From Castor canadensis (taxonomy: Eukaryota > Chordata > Mammalia > Rodentia > Castoridae), in contig NC_133403.1 in NCBI RefSeq assembly GCF_047511655.1, positions 13,141,014 through 13,205,013 on the forward strand: a stretch of DNA of 64,000 nt, given 5' to 3'. The notes beneath the pieces were generated by a model, which made no database searches, was not told where the DNA came from, and worked only from the letters and a program-made list of their open reading frames with translations. Both the position numbers and the translations under genes were made by a program. This document shows, piece by piece, positions 1 to 11,184 of this stretch; position 1 is the stretch's first letter; every line of letters begins with the position of its first letter.

Positions 1-37
1 TTAATGCCACTTATCTTCTTTACTTTTTTTTTTTTTT

Positions 38-215
38 TTTCAGTAATGCTGGGGAATTGAACCCAGGGCTTTGCACATGCTGGGCAGACATTCTCCCATT
101 GAGCTACTTCCACAGCCCCAAATATTATAATTTCTTACTTTGGCTGTACTGGGCTTGAACTCAGGACTTTATGCTTGTAAAGCTGCACTCTACTGCTTGA
201 GTCATATAATCATTT
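38..215 (-). repeat. Two decayed tRNA/ID-like SINE monomers
   Basis: Two adjacent minus-strand monomers, about 38-121 and 143-215. Each reads as the reverse complement of the ID-like SINE half: a poly-T start, then a 'ctggg..ttgaac(c/t)cagg' box, then a degenerate 'ctctact.ttgagtca' box. The first has the 'gagctacttccacagcccc' ending of the ID-like subtype. Edges are approximate. Confidence 0.65.
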
Positions 216-2400
216 CCAACCTGAGTGGCCTGGGCCCAAACCCATTCCTTTTCTAATGAGATAAGAGTCTGGTCTAGTAGAAGCAAAATATCCTTTCATG
301 TCAGTTGAAAGGTTTGGATCACAGAGTTAAAGGCTTGAATGTATTTGTCTGGGCATCAGTACAGCTGTTTGATGTTTTTAAATTTCCCTTAGATCTGATA
401 ACTGGAAGGGGACATACGATTTGTCCTCTTCCTACCATTGCCTGTTGGAGAGGGAAGCACTCATTAAGAGGTTCTGAGTACTGGGGTGGCTTAGAAGGTA
501 GAAATTTGTATGGGGGACCTCAGTTTACTTTTTTTACTTTTATAGAAAAGGTCTAATTGGAGTGTGGTATTGTAATTTAAGGAACCCTGTGAAGGCCACT
601 TCCCCTGGTCACCCAAGGCATAGTGAGGCCAGGCTTCAGTACAAAGCTTCCAACATCTACCAGCCAGAAGACTGGAAGATGCAGGTCCCATCTAGAAAGA
701 ACAAAACGTTAGGATCCTGTCTTTTAGCTAAGAGCAGGCAGCCTCTTTAATAAATGCTACCTTTTTAACAAAGAAATCATTTGTAAAGTCAGAGAAGGGC
801 ATTCAGAGGGCATTTCAGGCCAAGAACAGTGCCATACGGGACAACTAGTGTTAATATTTGGAGGGAAAAATTTATGCCAAGGCCAAAGATACAGAAAATT
901 CTAAATGAGAAATTTAGAGACCACAGTAATGTCTATTTTGTTATTTCTGGAACTATAACCTTGAGCTAACAATTGGCTTACAAGGGCTGGGTCTGATGCC
1001 CTGAGGTGTGAGGTGGGGCTAGGAGCAAGACTTGTGCAAGGTGCCACTCCCTCCACACACACCTGGGACAAATGATCCTGACTGCCTAGGCCTGATGCTG
1101 CGGCCCGTCGCCCCTCCCCCCTTCCTGTGTACTCTGCACGCGTTTATTCTGGGGGAAGTGGCGGTGGGCCACAGCCATCGCCACGTGTGGCTGGCGGCCA
1201 GGATTTGCTGGGTCCTCTCTATGGATTTTCCTAGCTATGGCAGGCGTTTTTGCTGTGTCCAGAAGCCGGCATCCTGTGCACAGCACCTGTTTGCTTTCCC
1301 TCCTCCCCTTGTCAGGGCGGAGTTAGAGCGTAAGCGTGGTAGCTGCAGGTTTTTGTGAGCGCTTTTGTAAAGTGGCTGATTTAAAGTTACGTTAGACTGA
1401 GAGGCCTGGTAAACTAGTTGGAATAGCTTAAGTCATAAGGTACCATGCTACAGGTTCTTCATGGGAGGCAGGGTCCCAGTAAGCCCAGGGAGGGGAAGGC
1501 AGACAGAGACAGAGGACATGTGGTGAGACAATGATGGAGGCAGAAAGGTGTCCAGACATCTTAGGTAAGGGAGGGGAAGGCAGCGCCTGGAGGCATGATA
1601 AACGCTTAAGGGATTAGGCATCACCTGTGTCTCCAGGTTGCTCCCATTGATTGGTACTGGCAGGCTTTCAGGAAACAAAACCTCCATTCTCCGGTCACCG
1701 AATAAAGCATGAGCTATCTCAGAGCTGGAATCGCCTCGAGGTCAGAATTGGCAAGGAGTGGCTTGCTTAACTCCATGATGGGGAAAGTTTTTCAGGAAGA
1801 TAGGAGATAGCTATGGTAAGCAGTGCAAGAAGTCTGCTTACATGGGGAAGGAGGAGGTTTGGAGAAGAATTGGCTGATTTAGAAACTGGTTTACAGGCTG
1901 ATAGAATCTGCGCAGGGGAACAGAAAGTACAGAGGGAGGATTTGAAGTCAGAGAGACAGATTTAGACAGAGGTATGAAAAGACTTGGACATAATGGAATC
2001 TCTCCCCATCGTCCCGATCGCTCACAGTAGTTATATGTCCCATAAAAGGTTGGGATTTAAAGACCCAAAAAGGGGCCAGTGACTTTGGTTGTCTAAAGGA
2101 TAAGTGGGCCAGATTTGAGTGTTAGTCAAACCCAAGGTGTCTAAATTATTGAGGAGGCAGCTCAGTGGGGAGTCAGACGGCAGAGAAGACAGAGGCACCC
2201 ATTATGAGGGACCCGGTCCCGGAATGGGAGAGGAGGATATTATGTACTGTGGAGCGTCCTTGCACAGCACAAATAGCCGAAAAAAAAAACGCAAAGCGCA
2301 CGTGACTCGGCCGTCGCTGAGTTCAGGTGGTTTGCAGGCCAGAGGCCGGCGGAGCTTGAGGGTGCAGTAAGAACTGAAACCTATCGGCGCCATTATTGCC
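216..2400. other. Unassigned non-coding sequence
   Basis: No gene is recognised. Only short ORFs without recognisable domains occur. The stretch from about 1,360 to 2,380 is purine-rich and could be an old transposon fragment, but I cannot name a family. A few CpGs cluster near 1,080-1,200 and 2,210-2,350, without promoter architecture I can support. Confidence 0.5.
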
Positions 2401-2635
2401 AACAGTACCTACCTAGCAAGCAAGAGGCCCTGAGTTCGAGCCCCAGTATCATCAAAAAAGAAAAACTTAAAAAACCAGAAGACAGATTAGGAAAGAACAA
2501 AGTACAGCTTGATACAATTCATGAGTGATCAGAAAGTCCTAACAAAAGCCACCCATTTTACCCACACCACTGGGGTCCTCCTGAGCAGCTAGATTTACAG
2601 GTGTGAGCCACCGGTACCCAGCTACTCATTTCCAG
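2401..2635. repeat. SINE fragments
   Basis: A plus-strand ID-like fragment with the 'ccctgagttcgagccccagtatcatc' box and A-rich tail lies at about 2,408-2,460. A minus-strand fragment of the Alu/B1-like half ('cctgagcagctagatttacaggtgtgagcc') lies at about 2,578-2,625. Confidence 0.6.
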
Positions 2636-3117
2636 TGCAACACCTGAAGCAATCATATTTATTTCCTTATGGAACTAGTTGGAGATTTTTAAATCAAAGA
2701 GATAAAAGGCTGAAGAATAGTGAAGATGCTATTAAAATCACCCAGGAAGTCAAAGTGGGTGTTGGGGTGGCAAGGAACCTATGCTGATCTACAGTTGCTT
2801 AAAACTAAAGTAAGACATGATGGTTTTGGCAAAAGAATAGAGAAATGGACCATTGTAATAGAACAAAGAACTCTAGATATCCATACGAGTATAAAAAATT
2901 TATAACAGAGCTGGCTATATGGATGGAAGCAATAACCTTTCCTTTTTAAGTCATCATTATTAATGCCTGTCAGTGGGTTTCACAGTGACATTTATACACA
3001 AGTATATATCATGCTTTGGTCGTACCCACCCCCACCCCCAACTACCCAATCTTGGCCTCCACTCTCTCCCTCCTCCCTTCTCTCTCTCCTTGCAGTCTCT
3101 CTACTACTTTCTGGTGG

Positions 3118-3330
3118 TTTTTTGGTTTTTGCAGTATTCGGGTTTGAACTCAGGGCCTTCACCTTGAGCCACTCCACCAGCCTTTTTTTGTGTGTGTGTG
3201 TGTGATTTTTTTTTTTTTTAAGATAGTATCTTGGAAACTATTTGCCTGGGGCTGGCTTCGAACCACGATCCTCCTGTTCCCTGCCTCCTGAGTAGCCAAG
3301 GTTACAAGCGTGAGCCACTGGCGCCCAACA
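3118..3330 (-). repeat. Dimeric SINE, minus strand
   Basis: Reads 'ttcgggtttgaactcagggcc...gagccactccaccagcc', then a TG-repeat/poly-T linker, then the Alu/B1-like half ending 'gtgagccactggcgccc'. That is the complete reverse complement of the dimeric SINE that recurs in the window. It lies at the 3' limit of the L1 copy that starts just beyond it. Confidence 0.8.
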
Positions 3331-3667
3331 ATTTTCTTTTTTTTTTTTTTTATAATAGCCATTCCGACTGGGGCAAAATGGAATCTCAGTATGGTTTTGA
3401 TTTGCATTTCCCTCATGGCTAAAGATGTTAAAGACACTGTTTTTTCTCCAACATATGACTTTGGCACTTTGTCAAGAATCAGATGGCTTAAATATGTGAG
3501 TTTATTTCTGGGTCTGTGTTGTTTTATTACTGTCTGTGTGCCTGTTTTTAACCACTCTGGTTTTGTTAATATGACTCTACTCTTCTCAGCATCTTTTGTG
3601 CTTCTACTTGAATTTTAGCATTTTTAATTCTATTGCTGTGAAGAATGCCATTGGAATTTTATTATGA

Positions 3668-3759
3668 TTTTTTTTTTTTTGGTGGTACTGGGGTTTGAAC
3701 TCAGGGCCTCAGACTTGCCAGGCAGGTGCTCTGGCCGTTTGAGCCATTCCTCCAGCCCA
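3668..3759 (-). repeat. ID-like SINE monomer inside L1
   Basis: Poly-T, then 'ggtggtactggggtttgaactcagggcc...gagccattcctccagccc', the reverse complement of the tRNA-like half. L1 sequence resumes on the right with a repeat of 'atgccattggaattttgatg', so 'gccattggaatttt' appears on both sides. This is an unusually long target-site duplication. Confidence 0.8.
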
Positions 3760-4471
3760 TGCCATTGGAATTTTGATGGGGATTGCATTAACTCTGTAGC
3801 TCACTTAGGTAGTAGAGCCGTTTTAGCAGTATTAATTCTTATTAATTCAATATTAATTATGTAGTATTATTTTATTCATATTAATAAGATGCAATTTTAT
3901 TGCTTTTTATTTATTCAAGAACACTGGCGGTCTTTCCATCTTCTAGTGTCTTCTTCAGTGTTTTGTTATTTTCATTGCAGAGGTCATTCACCTCCTTGGT
4001 TAGGTTTATTCCTAGGTATTTTTGAGGCTATTGTGAATGGGTTTGTTATTCTTATTTTCTTCTCAGTGAATTTATTGTTGGTTTATAGGAAAACAATTGT
4101 TTTTTTTTTTTAATTTTGCTTCCCCTGCAACAAGCAAATTTTTTATTAGCACAGAATAGTTGTACATGGGGACAGATTGTGATATTTAGATATGTGCTTA
4201 TAATATATCTTAGTTAGATTTACCCCCTCCATCATTCTCCCTCTTTCCTCTTCCCCCTTCTTAAAACAATTTAAACAGTTTTCATACTTCTGTGTTCATA
4301 TACGTATACAAAAGTCATTCACCATAAGCTACTGATTTTTGTACGTTGATTTTGTAACCTGCTACTTTGCTGAACCCGTTTATCAGTTCTGAAAGTCTTC
4401 TGGTGGTGTCTTTGGGGTTTTCTAAGTATGGAATCCTATCATTTACAAACAGGAATTTTTTTTGTCATTTC

Positions 4472-4550
4472 TTTTTTGGTTCTGGGGATCGAACCTAGAG
4501 CCTTGCACACGCTAGGCAAACATGCTACCACTGAGCTACAACCCAGCCCA
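4472..4550 (-). repeat. ID-like SINE monomer inside L1
   Basis: Minus-strand unit with 'ggttctggggatcgaacctagagcc...actgagctacaacccagccc'. This is the ID-like subtype closest to squirrel/rat ID elements. It is flanked by duplicated 'aaacaggaat'. Confidence 0.75.
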
Positions 4551-4794
4551 AACAGGAATAATTTGACTTCTTATTTCCTACTTGTATCCTTTTATTCCTT
4601 TCTCTTGCCTTATTGCTCTGGCTAAAATTTAAAGTACTGTATTGAACCAGGGGGGTAAGAGTGGACAACCTTGTCTCATTTCTGATTTTAGAGGAAATGT
4701 TTTCAGTTTTTTCCCCATTCAAAATGATATTAGCTATGGGTTTGTCATTGATAGCATTTATTACGTTGAGGTATGATCCTTTTATTTTATTTTC

Positions 4795-4880
4795 TAATTT
4801 TGGCAGGACAGGGTTGGAATTCAGGGCTTCAAGCTTGCTAGGCAGGTGCTCTACCACTTGAGTTACACCTCCTCCAGCCA
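4795..4880 (-). repeat. ID-like SINE monomer inside L1
   Basis: Minus-strand unit: 'ggacagggttggaattcagggc...ctaccacttgagttacacctcctccagcc'. The L1 sequence 'tatgatcctt' is duplicated on both sides (near 4,771 and 4,885), which marks it as an insertion into L1. Confidence 0.75.
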
Positions 4881-4901
4881 AACATATGATCCTTCTATAC
4901 C

Positions 4902-5343
4902 TGTCATGGAACAGAGGTCTCTAGAAACTCTGGTCAGAAGATGCCTAGGTTCTTATATCACACATGAAAGAATCCAGGCAGGACATGTAGATGTACTGAG
5001 GGTGATGATAAAGTTAATTAACGGTAAGAGTAAGGCACCACAAAAAGCAGAGGTGGTCCCTGCCAGATGGACTGAAGAGGGCAAGGAGAAAGAGGAGAGA
5101 GAAAGCTCTTTTGTTCCTAGCTGCTATTTTAAATCCCAAAGGCAAGCCATAAGAAGAATCTGGACAGTCTCTGTGGGACAGGCTAGGGATAAATGTGAGG
5201 AGGGGACAGAGCAGAGTTCACTCAAGGCTTCTTACAAGGGATTTACAATTGAAAAGGGCTCTGAGACGGCTAAGATTCTGCTGGGAAAAGTCACACGGCA
5301 CCTGAATCCCAATAAATTTTTCCTTATTTTCTAGCCTGTTTCA
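4902..5343 (+). mobile_element. Solo LTR (endogenous retrovirus remnant) inserted in L1
   Basis: A 442-bp block that is not L1 interrupts the L1 copy. It begins TGTCATGG and ends CCTGTTTCA, the TG...CA termini of an LTR. It is flanked on both sides by 'tacc' (4,898-4,901 and 5,344-5,347). The L1 sequence is continuous if the block and one 'tacc' are removed ('ctatacctag'). A polyadenylation hexamer AATAAA lies at 5,311-5,316, near the right end, giving a + orientation. A 4-bp duplication is typical of gammaretrovirus-like (class I) ERVs. Only one LTR is present, so it is a solo LTR left by recombination. It is younger than the L1 it sits in. The family is not identified. Confidence 0.7.
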
Positions 5344-6089
5344 TACCTAGTCTATTTAGGGTTTTTTTTTTATCACAAAAGAATATTGAATTTTATCGAA
5401 GATTTTTCCAGCATCTATTGAGATAATCATGTGTGTTGATCTTTAGTTCTGTTTATATGCTATATTATGTTTATTCATTTACACATATTGAACCATCCTT
5501 GCATCCCTGGTATGAAACCAACTTGATCATGGTGTATGGTCTTTTCAGAGTGATGTTGAATTTGATTTGCAGGTGTTTTATTGAGGATTTTTGCATCTAT
5601 GTTCATCGAGAAAATTTGCCTATAGCTTTGTTTTCTTATTGTGTCCTCATCAGCTTTTGGTATCAGAGTAATACTGGATTCATAGAATGTGTTTGGAAGT
5701 GTTCCTTCCCTTTCTAGTTTATGGAATAGTTTGAAGAGCATTGGTGGTAGTCCTTCTTTAAATGTGTGGGAGAATTCAGCTATGACTGCCCAGTACTGGG
5801 TTTTTCTTTGTTGGGAGACTTTTTTTTTAATTACAGCTTCAATCTTATTGCTCATTACTGATTTATTTAGATTTTTCTATCCTTCTTGGTTTGGTTTTTA
5901 TAGGTCATATGTATCTAGAAATTTGTCTATTTCTTCTGTAGTTTCTAATTTCTTGTCAAGTAATATTTCAAAATATTCCCTAATGATTCTATTCATTTCA
6001 GTGTGTCTATTATAATATCTCATTTTTTCTTTCTAATTTTATTCTTTTGGACTCTCTCTCTCTCTCTTTCTCTCTTCCTTTCTTTCATT

Positions 6090-6285
6090 TTTTTTTCTGG
6101 TACTGGGGTTTGAACTAAGGGTCTACACCTTGAGCCACTTCACCAGCCCTTTTTCTGTGAAGGTTTTTTTTCAAGACAGGGTCTCTTGAACTACTTGCCT
6201 GGGCTGGTTTCAAACTGTGATCCTCCTGATCTCTGCCTCCTGAGTAGCTAGGATTACAAGCGTGAGCCACTGGCCCCGGCTTTTC
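6090..6285 (-). repeat. Dimeric SINE inside L1
   Basis: Full minus-strand dimer: 'ggtactggggtttgaactaaggg...cttgagccacttcaccagccc', a 'ttttttcaagacagggtctcttgaactacttgcctgggctgg' linker/left half, ending 'gcgtgagccactggcccc'. Confidence 0.85.
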
Positions 6286-6467
6286 CCCTCTTTCTGTTAC
6301 TTCAGCTAAGGGTTTTTGAATCTTATTGATCTCTTCAAAGGACAAACTCTTTGTTGGTTCATTATCCTTTGCATTGTCTTAGTCTCTCCTTTATTTCCAC
6401 TCTGATCTCTATTATTTCTTTCCTCTACTAATTTTGGGGTAGATTTTTTCATTTTGTTTTGTTTTGT

Positions 6468-6958
6468 TTTGAAATACTGGGGTTCTAACTCAAGGCTTTG
6501 CCCTACCACTTGACACAAACCTCTAGTGTTTTTTGCTTTAGTTTATCTTTCAGATAGGATTTCATACTTTTGCTTGGGGTCAGTCTTGGAGCACAATATT
6601 ACTGTCTTCACTTCCCAGGTAGCTGGGATTACAGACATGTATCACCACATCCAGTCCTGAGAGCTTTGTTATTTTTAATGTGGGCACGCATAGCTATAAA
6701 CTTTCCTCTTTGAACTCCCTTCACTGTATACCATAGGTTTTGGTATGTTGTGTTCCCAAGTCGTTTGATTCTAGTATCCCCCAACTTCTTCAGTTTGTTC
6801 CTTTAGAAATGTATTGGTCCATCTCCATGTGTTTGTATAATTTCTTTATTTTATTTTTTAAGAAAAGGTCTTGCTATGGAGCCAAGGCTTGAACTTATGA
6901 TCCTCCTGCCTCTGCCTCCCAAATGCTGGGATTTCAGATGTGCACCACAAAAACTATT
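6468..6958 (-). repeat. SINE copies inside L1 (dimer and B1-like unit)
   Basis: About 6,468-6,660 is a diverged minus-strand dimer ('aatactggggttctaactcaagg...gctgggattacagacatgtatcaccacatccag'). About 6,855-6,950 is a minus-strand B1-like unit ('aggtcttgctatggagccaagg...tgcctcccaaatgctgggatttcag'). L1 antisense sequence lies between and beyond them. Confidence 0.7.
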
Positions 6959-7132
6959 TTTATAATTTCTATACTTTCTTTTGCTCGTCATTTCTAGTTT
7001 TGTTCCATTATGATCTGATAAGATACCAGAAAACATTTCAGTTTTCTTATATTTGTTAAAAACTTGCTTTATGGCCTGAAATAGCTATTTTGGAAAACAA
7101 GTTCTATGTGCTGATACAAAGAATATGTATTC

Positions 7133-7328
7133 TGATGGGTGCCGGTGTAGTTCTGGCTACTCAGGAGTCAGAGATCAGGAGGATCACAGCTTGAGGCCAG
7201 CCCAGGAAAATAGTTCAAGAGACCCTATCTCAAAAGTACCCAACACAAGAAAGGGCTGGCTCAAGTAGTAGAGTACTTGCCTAGCAACCATGAGACCTGA
7301 GTTCAAACCCCAGTACCACCAAAAAAAA
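7133..7328 (+). repeat. Dimeric SINE inside L1, plus strand
   Basis: Reads 'gtgccggtgtagttctggctactcaggagtcagagatcagg...' then 'gggctggctcaagtagtagagtacttgcctagcaac...gagttcaaaccccagtaccacc' and an A-tail. 'gtgtattct'/'atgtattctga' L1 sequence resumes on both sides. Confidence 0.85.
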
Positions 7329-7524
7329 TTGTGTATTCTACTGCAATTGGATGCAACATTCTGTAGATGTCTGTTGAGTCCATTTACTCTATTGTATAAT
7401 TGAACTCTGATGTTTCTTTTCTGATTTTTTGTCTGGGTGACCTATTTTTTGGTGAAAGTATGGTATTGAAGTCACCCACTATTATTGTAATAGGGTCTTA
7501 TAAACCCTTTATGTCCAGTTTGTT

Positions 7525-7606
7525 TGTTTGGTGGTACTGGAGAGTGATATCAGGGCTTCACACTTGCCAGGCAGGCACTCTACTGCTTGAGCCATGCTTC
7601 CAATCC
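7525..7606 (-). repeat. ID-like SINE monomer inside L1
   Basis: Minus-strand unit: 'tggtggtactggagagtgatatcagggcttcacacttgccaggcaggcactctactgcttgagcc'. Typical monomer with the 'caggcaggcactcta' core. Confidence 0.75.
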
Positions 7607-8162
7607 TAGTAGTGTTTGTTTTATAAAATTTGCTACTCTAACACTGATGAATTGTTCCCTTTATCAATATGAAGAGACCTTCATTGCCTCTTCTAGCCAG
7701 TTTTGGCTTGGAGGCTGTTTTGTCAGATACGAGGATAGCTATTCCTGCTTGCTTTTGGGTTCTGTTTCCTGAGATAACATTCCACTTTTAGTCTGTGTAT
7801 GTGTCTCTTTGCTGATGTGAGTTTCAGGAAAGCAGCAAGTTGTTGGGTCTAGTTTCTTAATTCAATCAGCTGGTCTGCATCTTTTAATTAGAGAATACAT
7901 TCAAAGTTATTATTGAATGGTATGTACTAGTTCCTGTTATCTTGTTTTTCTTCTGCTTGTTTTGAATAATCTGTGTTCATTACCTTTTCTCTTATTCATC
8001 TTAGAGGTTTGATGGTGTACTGAATTAATCATATCCGATTCTTTCCTAATTTTCATTTTCTTGTCTACTCTTCTAGTGAGAGTTATTCTTTCTCATACTC
8101 TCATGACTGTGTATCTGGCTTTCTGTTTTCAGTATAGGATTTATTTAAGTGTCGTCTGTAAT

Positions 8163-8262
8163 GCTGGCTGCTGGCAGAGTGGCTCAAGTGGAAGAGTGCT
8201 TGCCTAGCAAATGTGAAGCCCTGAGTGCAAACCCCAGTACAAGGACAACAACAACAAAATCT
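8163..8262 (+). repeat. ID-like SINE monomer
   Basis: 'ggctgctggcagagtggctcaagtggaagagtgcttgcctagcaaatgtgaagccctgagtgcaaaccccagtac' followed by a CAA-rich tail. This is the tRNA-like half alone. The A and B box positions of the parent tRNA are still visible. Confidence 0.8.
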
Positions 8263-8702
8263 GAGTGGTCATCAGTTACTTTAGTTTGTACCTACCTTTG
8301 AAGATCTTATTCACCTTTGATTCTGAAGAATAACTTTTTGGATACAGTAATCTTAGGTGGCAACTGTTTTCTTTAAGGGATTGAAATACATCATACCACA
8401 CCCTCCATGGCCTTTAGAGCTTCTGCTAAGAATCTGCTGTTGTTTTGATGCTTTTGTCTTTATAAGTTACTTGGTACTTCTCTCTTGTGGCTTTTAGCAT
8501 TCTTTCTTTGTTCTCTGCTCTTGGCAGTTAACTAATGTAATGTGGAGAAGTTCTTTTCTGGTCATGGCTATTTACAGTTCTAAATGCCTCCTATACCTAG
8601 ACTTTTCAATAAAGGATGATGGAACAATTGTTTCTCTACATGGGAAAACTACTAAATTGGACATCTCTCATACTATGAAAAGATTTAAGGATAAAAGTCA
8701 AA

Positions 8703-8902
8703 TGTAAGATGTGCTGATGGCTCACACCTGTAATCCTAGCTACTCAGGAGACAGAGATCAGGAGGATCAAAATTCGAACCCAGCCTGGGCAAATAGTTCT
8801 TAAGACCCTACCTCAAAAAAAGCCATCACAAAAAAAGGTCTGGCAGAGTGGCTCAAGGTGTAGGTCCTGAGTATAAATCCCAGTACTGAAAAAAAAAGCC
8901 AA
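8703..8902 (+). repeat. Dimeric SINE, plus strand
   Basis: 'gtgctgatggctcacacctgtaatcctagctactcaggagacagagatc...' joined to 'ggtctggcagagtggctcaaggtgtaggtcctgagtataaatcccagtac' and an A-tail. It uses the shortened 'caaggtgtaggtcctgag' right half that marks one subfamily in the window. Confidence 0.85.
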
Positions 8903-9014
8903 ATCTATTTTTATTAGCATACTTATTTAGAAGAATATATTTATGACCTAATGAATTCTTTAACAAGTCACAAAAAAAGCATAAACTTTTAGAGAAAATT
9001 AAAAAAAAAATTTT

Positions 9015-9298
9015 TTTTTTTGCCCTACTGGGGTTTGAACTCCAGGCCTATACCTCAAGCCACTCTGCCAGCCCTTTTTTGTGATGGGTTTTATCGAGAT
9101 AGGGTTTTGTGAACTATTTGCTGGGGCTGGCTTCCAACCATGATCTTCCTGATGTCAGCCTCCTGAGTGGCTAGGATTACAGGCATGAGCCACTGGTGCC
9201 TGGTTTATATATTTTTTTGATGGTACTGGGTTTGGCACTCATTATTTTTCACTTACGAGGGAGGTGTTCTACCACTTGGACCATGCATCCAGCCCCAA
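9015..9298 (-). repeat. Dimeric SINE plus adjacent monomer
   Basis: About 9,015-9,205 is a full minus-strand dimer ending 'gcatgagccactggtgcc'. About 9,215-9,295 is a minus-strand monomer ('ggtactgggtttggcactc...ttctaccacttggaccatgcatccagcccc'). Confidence 0.8.
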
Positions 9299-9499
9299 GA
9301 ACTACATTACACTTAAGACCTTTCTCATAAAGAAAATTAAAAAAAAAAAAGGGAAAACTATAAATGTAAAGAAGACATTTGCAATCTAACATAACCAACA
9401 AAAGACTAGTGTGAAGAGTATATAATGAAAGAAAATAAAACAAATGAAAAACTCAAGAAAGCTCTGGAACAGGCCCTTTGGCTAGAGAAGAGATAGCTT

Positions 9500-9770
9500 G
9501 TGAACTTGAGGCAAGAATTCAGCCTCATGAGCTGCCAAGGAAGTACAGAATGAGACCACCGCTCACCATCCCTGGGCTCCTTCCTGTCAGAGCAGCAGAA
9601 ATGTAGCTCTCCTAATCAAAGCTGATGAGGGTGAACAACACAGGCCCCGCTGGGATTCTCATTTTACCCGAAAACAGTGTGGTGCCGAAGATGAATCTAC
9701 CGAAGCAATTTTCTCTCCTTTATGAACCAGAAATGAACTCAGCTCGTGTGTCTTAGGGGACCTGTACAAG
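9500..9770 (+). pseudogene. CLTCL1: Possible upstream CLTCL1 exon remnant (low confidence)
   Basis: This non-repeat stretch shows patchy similarity to the clathrin heavy chain segment just before the first clear CLTCL1 remnant. 'gagctgccaaggaag' near 9,529 resembles the codons of ELLEK. 'LIKAD' is encoded near 9,612-9,626, where AIKADRT is expected. A diverged 'EAIF..' followed by 'MNSA' near 9,702-9,743 sits where EEAFTVF...MNASA is expected. Position and order fit, but there are many mismatches and frame changes. A proper codon alignment could overturn this call. Confidence 0.35.
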
Positions 9771-10467
9771 AAAACTCAAAGCAACATGATTTCCATTGAC
9801 AAACATCTGAGAACAATGCAGATGGCCTTTAAAAAATAGATTGCAGAACCATCATACCCTGGAGACCAGGTAGCAATGGAAAAATGAACACTGTATATAA
9901 CTACAGGGGTGAATGTTAAGACCTAAATTGAACTGTTTTGTCTTTCTTTAGGGGAAAAAAAAATAAAACGTCAGACAGCAAAATTGATCGTGCAGAGGTT
10001 GAGGTTGTGACTGACTCAACGAGCCAGGCTGGCTGTTGCAGGGATTTGTGCTGGGTCCCCCGCCCCTCTGCTGCAGTGTGTCAAGGCCACATGGCTTTGC
10101 ATGGCTGAGGGTGTCAGAGCCTACGTGTTCCAAAATGCAAGTACTCTTTCTTCCTTGTGCCTCCCAGCCTGCAACGCTTCCTTTCCCTTCTCTGCTGGTA
10201 CTCTCCACTCTCCAGCACTGTCCCGAATTTTGGGAACTGACATCCTTGTGGTTGACTTTTGGGGCCTACCGCACTTAGTCCTTTGCCACCACACTGCTCC
10301 CACTTCCACATCCCCATCTCATTAATTGGAGCTGTTCTCTGTGTGAACCAGAGTCGCACAGCAGCCCCTCCAGTCTTTCCGTGCCACCCTCCCACTGCCC
10401 TTACACCATACGTCTGCGAGCCTTTTCTGGCTTGTTTTGTTCTGTTTTCAGTTTGGGTTTTTTGTTG

Positions 10468-10780
10468 TTGTTTTGGAGGTTCTAGGGATGGAATTCAAGG
10501 CATTGTGCATGTTAATACATACTTTACCACTGAGCTACACCCCAGCCATTTTTCTTTCTTTCTTCTTTTAGTGGTGCTGGAATTTGAACTCAGGGCCTGA
10601 CACTTGCTAGGCAGGCAATCTACCTCTTGAGCCACTCAGCTAGCCCTTTTTTGTGTTGGGTATTTTCAAGACAGGGCCTCATGAACTATTTGTCCAGGCT
10701 GGCCTCGAACTGTAATCTTCATGATCTCTGCCTCCTGAGTAGCTAGGATTAAAGGGTGAGCCACCAGCACCCAGCTTTTG
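10468..10780 (-). repeat. ID-like monomer and dimeric SINE
   Basis: About 10,475-10,552 is a minus-strand ID-like unit ('ctagggatggaattcaaggcattg...actgagctacaccccagcc'). About 10,568-10,778 is a minus-strand dimer ('gtggtgctggaatttgaactcagggcc...gagccactcagctagccc...gtgagccaccagcaccc'). Confidence 0.8.
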
Positions 10781-10784
10781 ATTT

Positions 10785-11180
10785 TATGTCCAAATCAGCT
10801 GTAAACCACAAGACATATCACCGTACTCACCTAAGAATATTCTTTACCATCTCACCTCTTCCTTTATCATTTTTCTATGACAGCCTGTGAAATGTCTGAT
10901 CTGGAATCCCTGCTTTTATGTCACACATGAGATATGGCCCTGTTCAGGGACAAGTCACTCTGTCATGTGCTGCAGCCATCTGCACTACCCGACACTACCA
11001 CATGGTGGCAACCTAAGTTGCTACCCAGACTGCCCAGAAAGATGGCCTCTGTCTGATGAGGAATCTTCTCACACTTTATGTGGTCTGTTGTACTTTTTCC
11101 CTTCTCACGATCAGGAGGCAATTCCCATGTCCTAACCCTGGCCAAGAAAGCTTAGTCAGGCTGTCTCCAGTTCTTTCTTT
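10785..11180. other. Unassigned unique sequence
   Basis: No exon, repeat or RNA gene is recognised between the flanking SINE clusters. I compared it with clathrin heavy chain segments from before the first clear CLTCL1 exon and saw no match. Confidence 0.5.
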
Positions 11181-11184
11181 CTCT

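Larger units (their letters stand above)
3340..8690 (-). mobile_element. Minus-strand LINE-1 (ORF2 region), truncated and heavily interrupted
   Basis: The element is read right to left. A minus-strand peptide at 5,475-5,855 carries L1 ORF2 reverse-transcriptase signatures ([40 protein letters not shown]). Another at 3,400-3,467 has the ORF2 C-terminal-region string MREMQIKTI. The nucleotide sequence at 5,390-5,700, 6,300-6,430, 7,330-7,520 and 7,620-7,930 matches remembered L1 antisense sequence block by block in the expected order. No long ORF2 frame survives. At least eight SINE units and one solo LTR have landed in it. The 3' UTR is missing: the copy stops at the SINE ending near 3,330. 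The left (5') limit is uncertain because the terminal part is too diverged. Confidence 0.8.
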
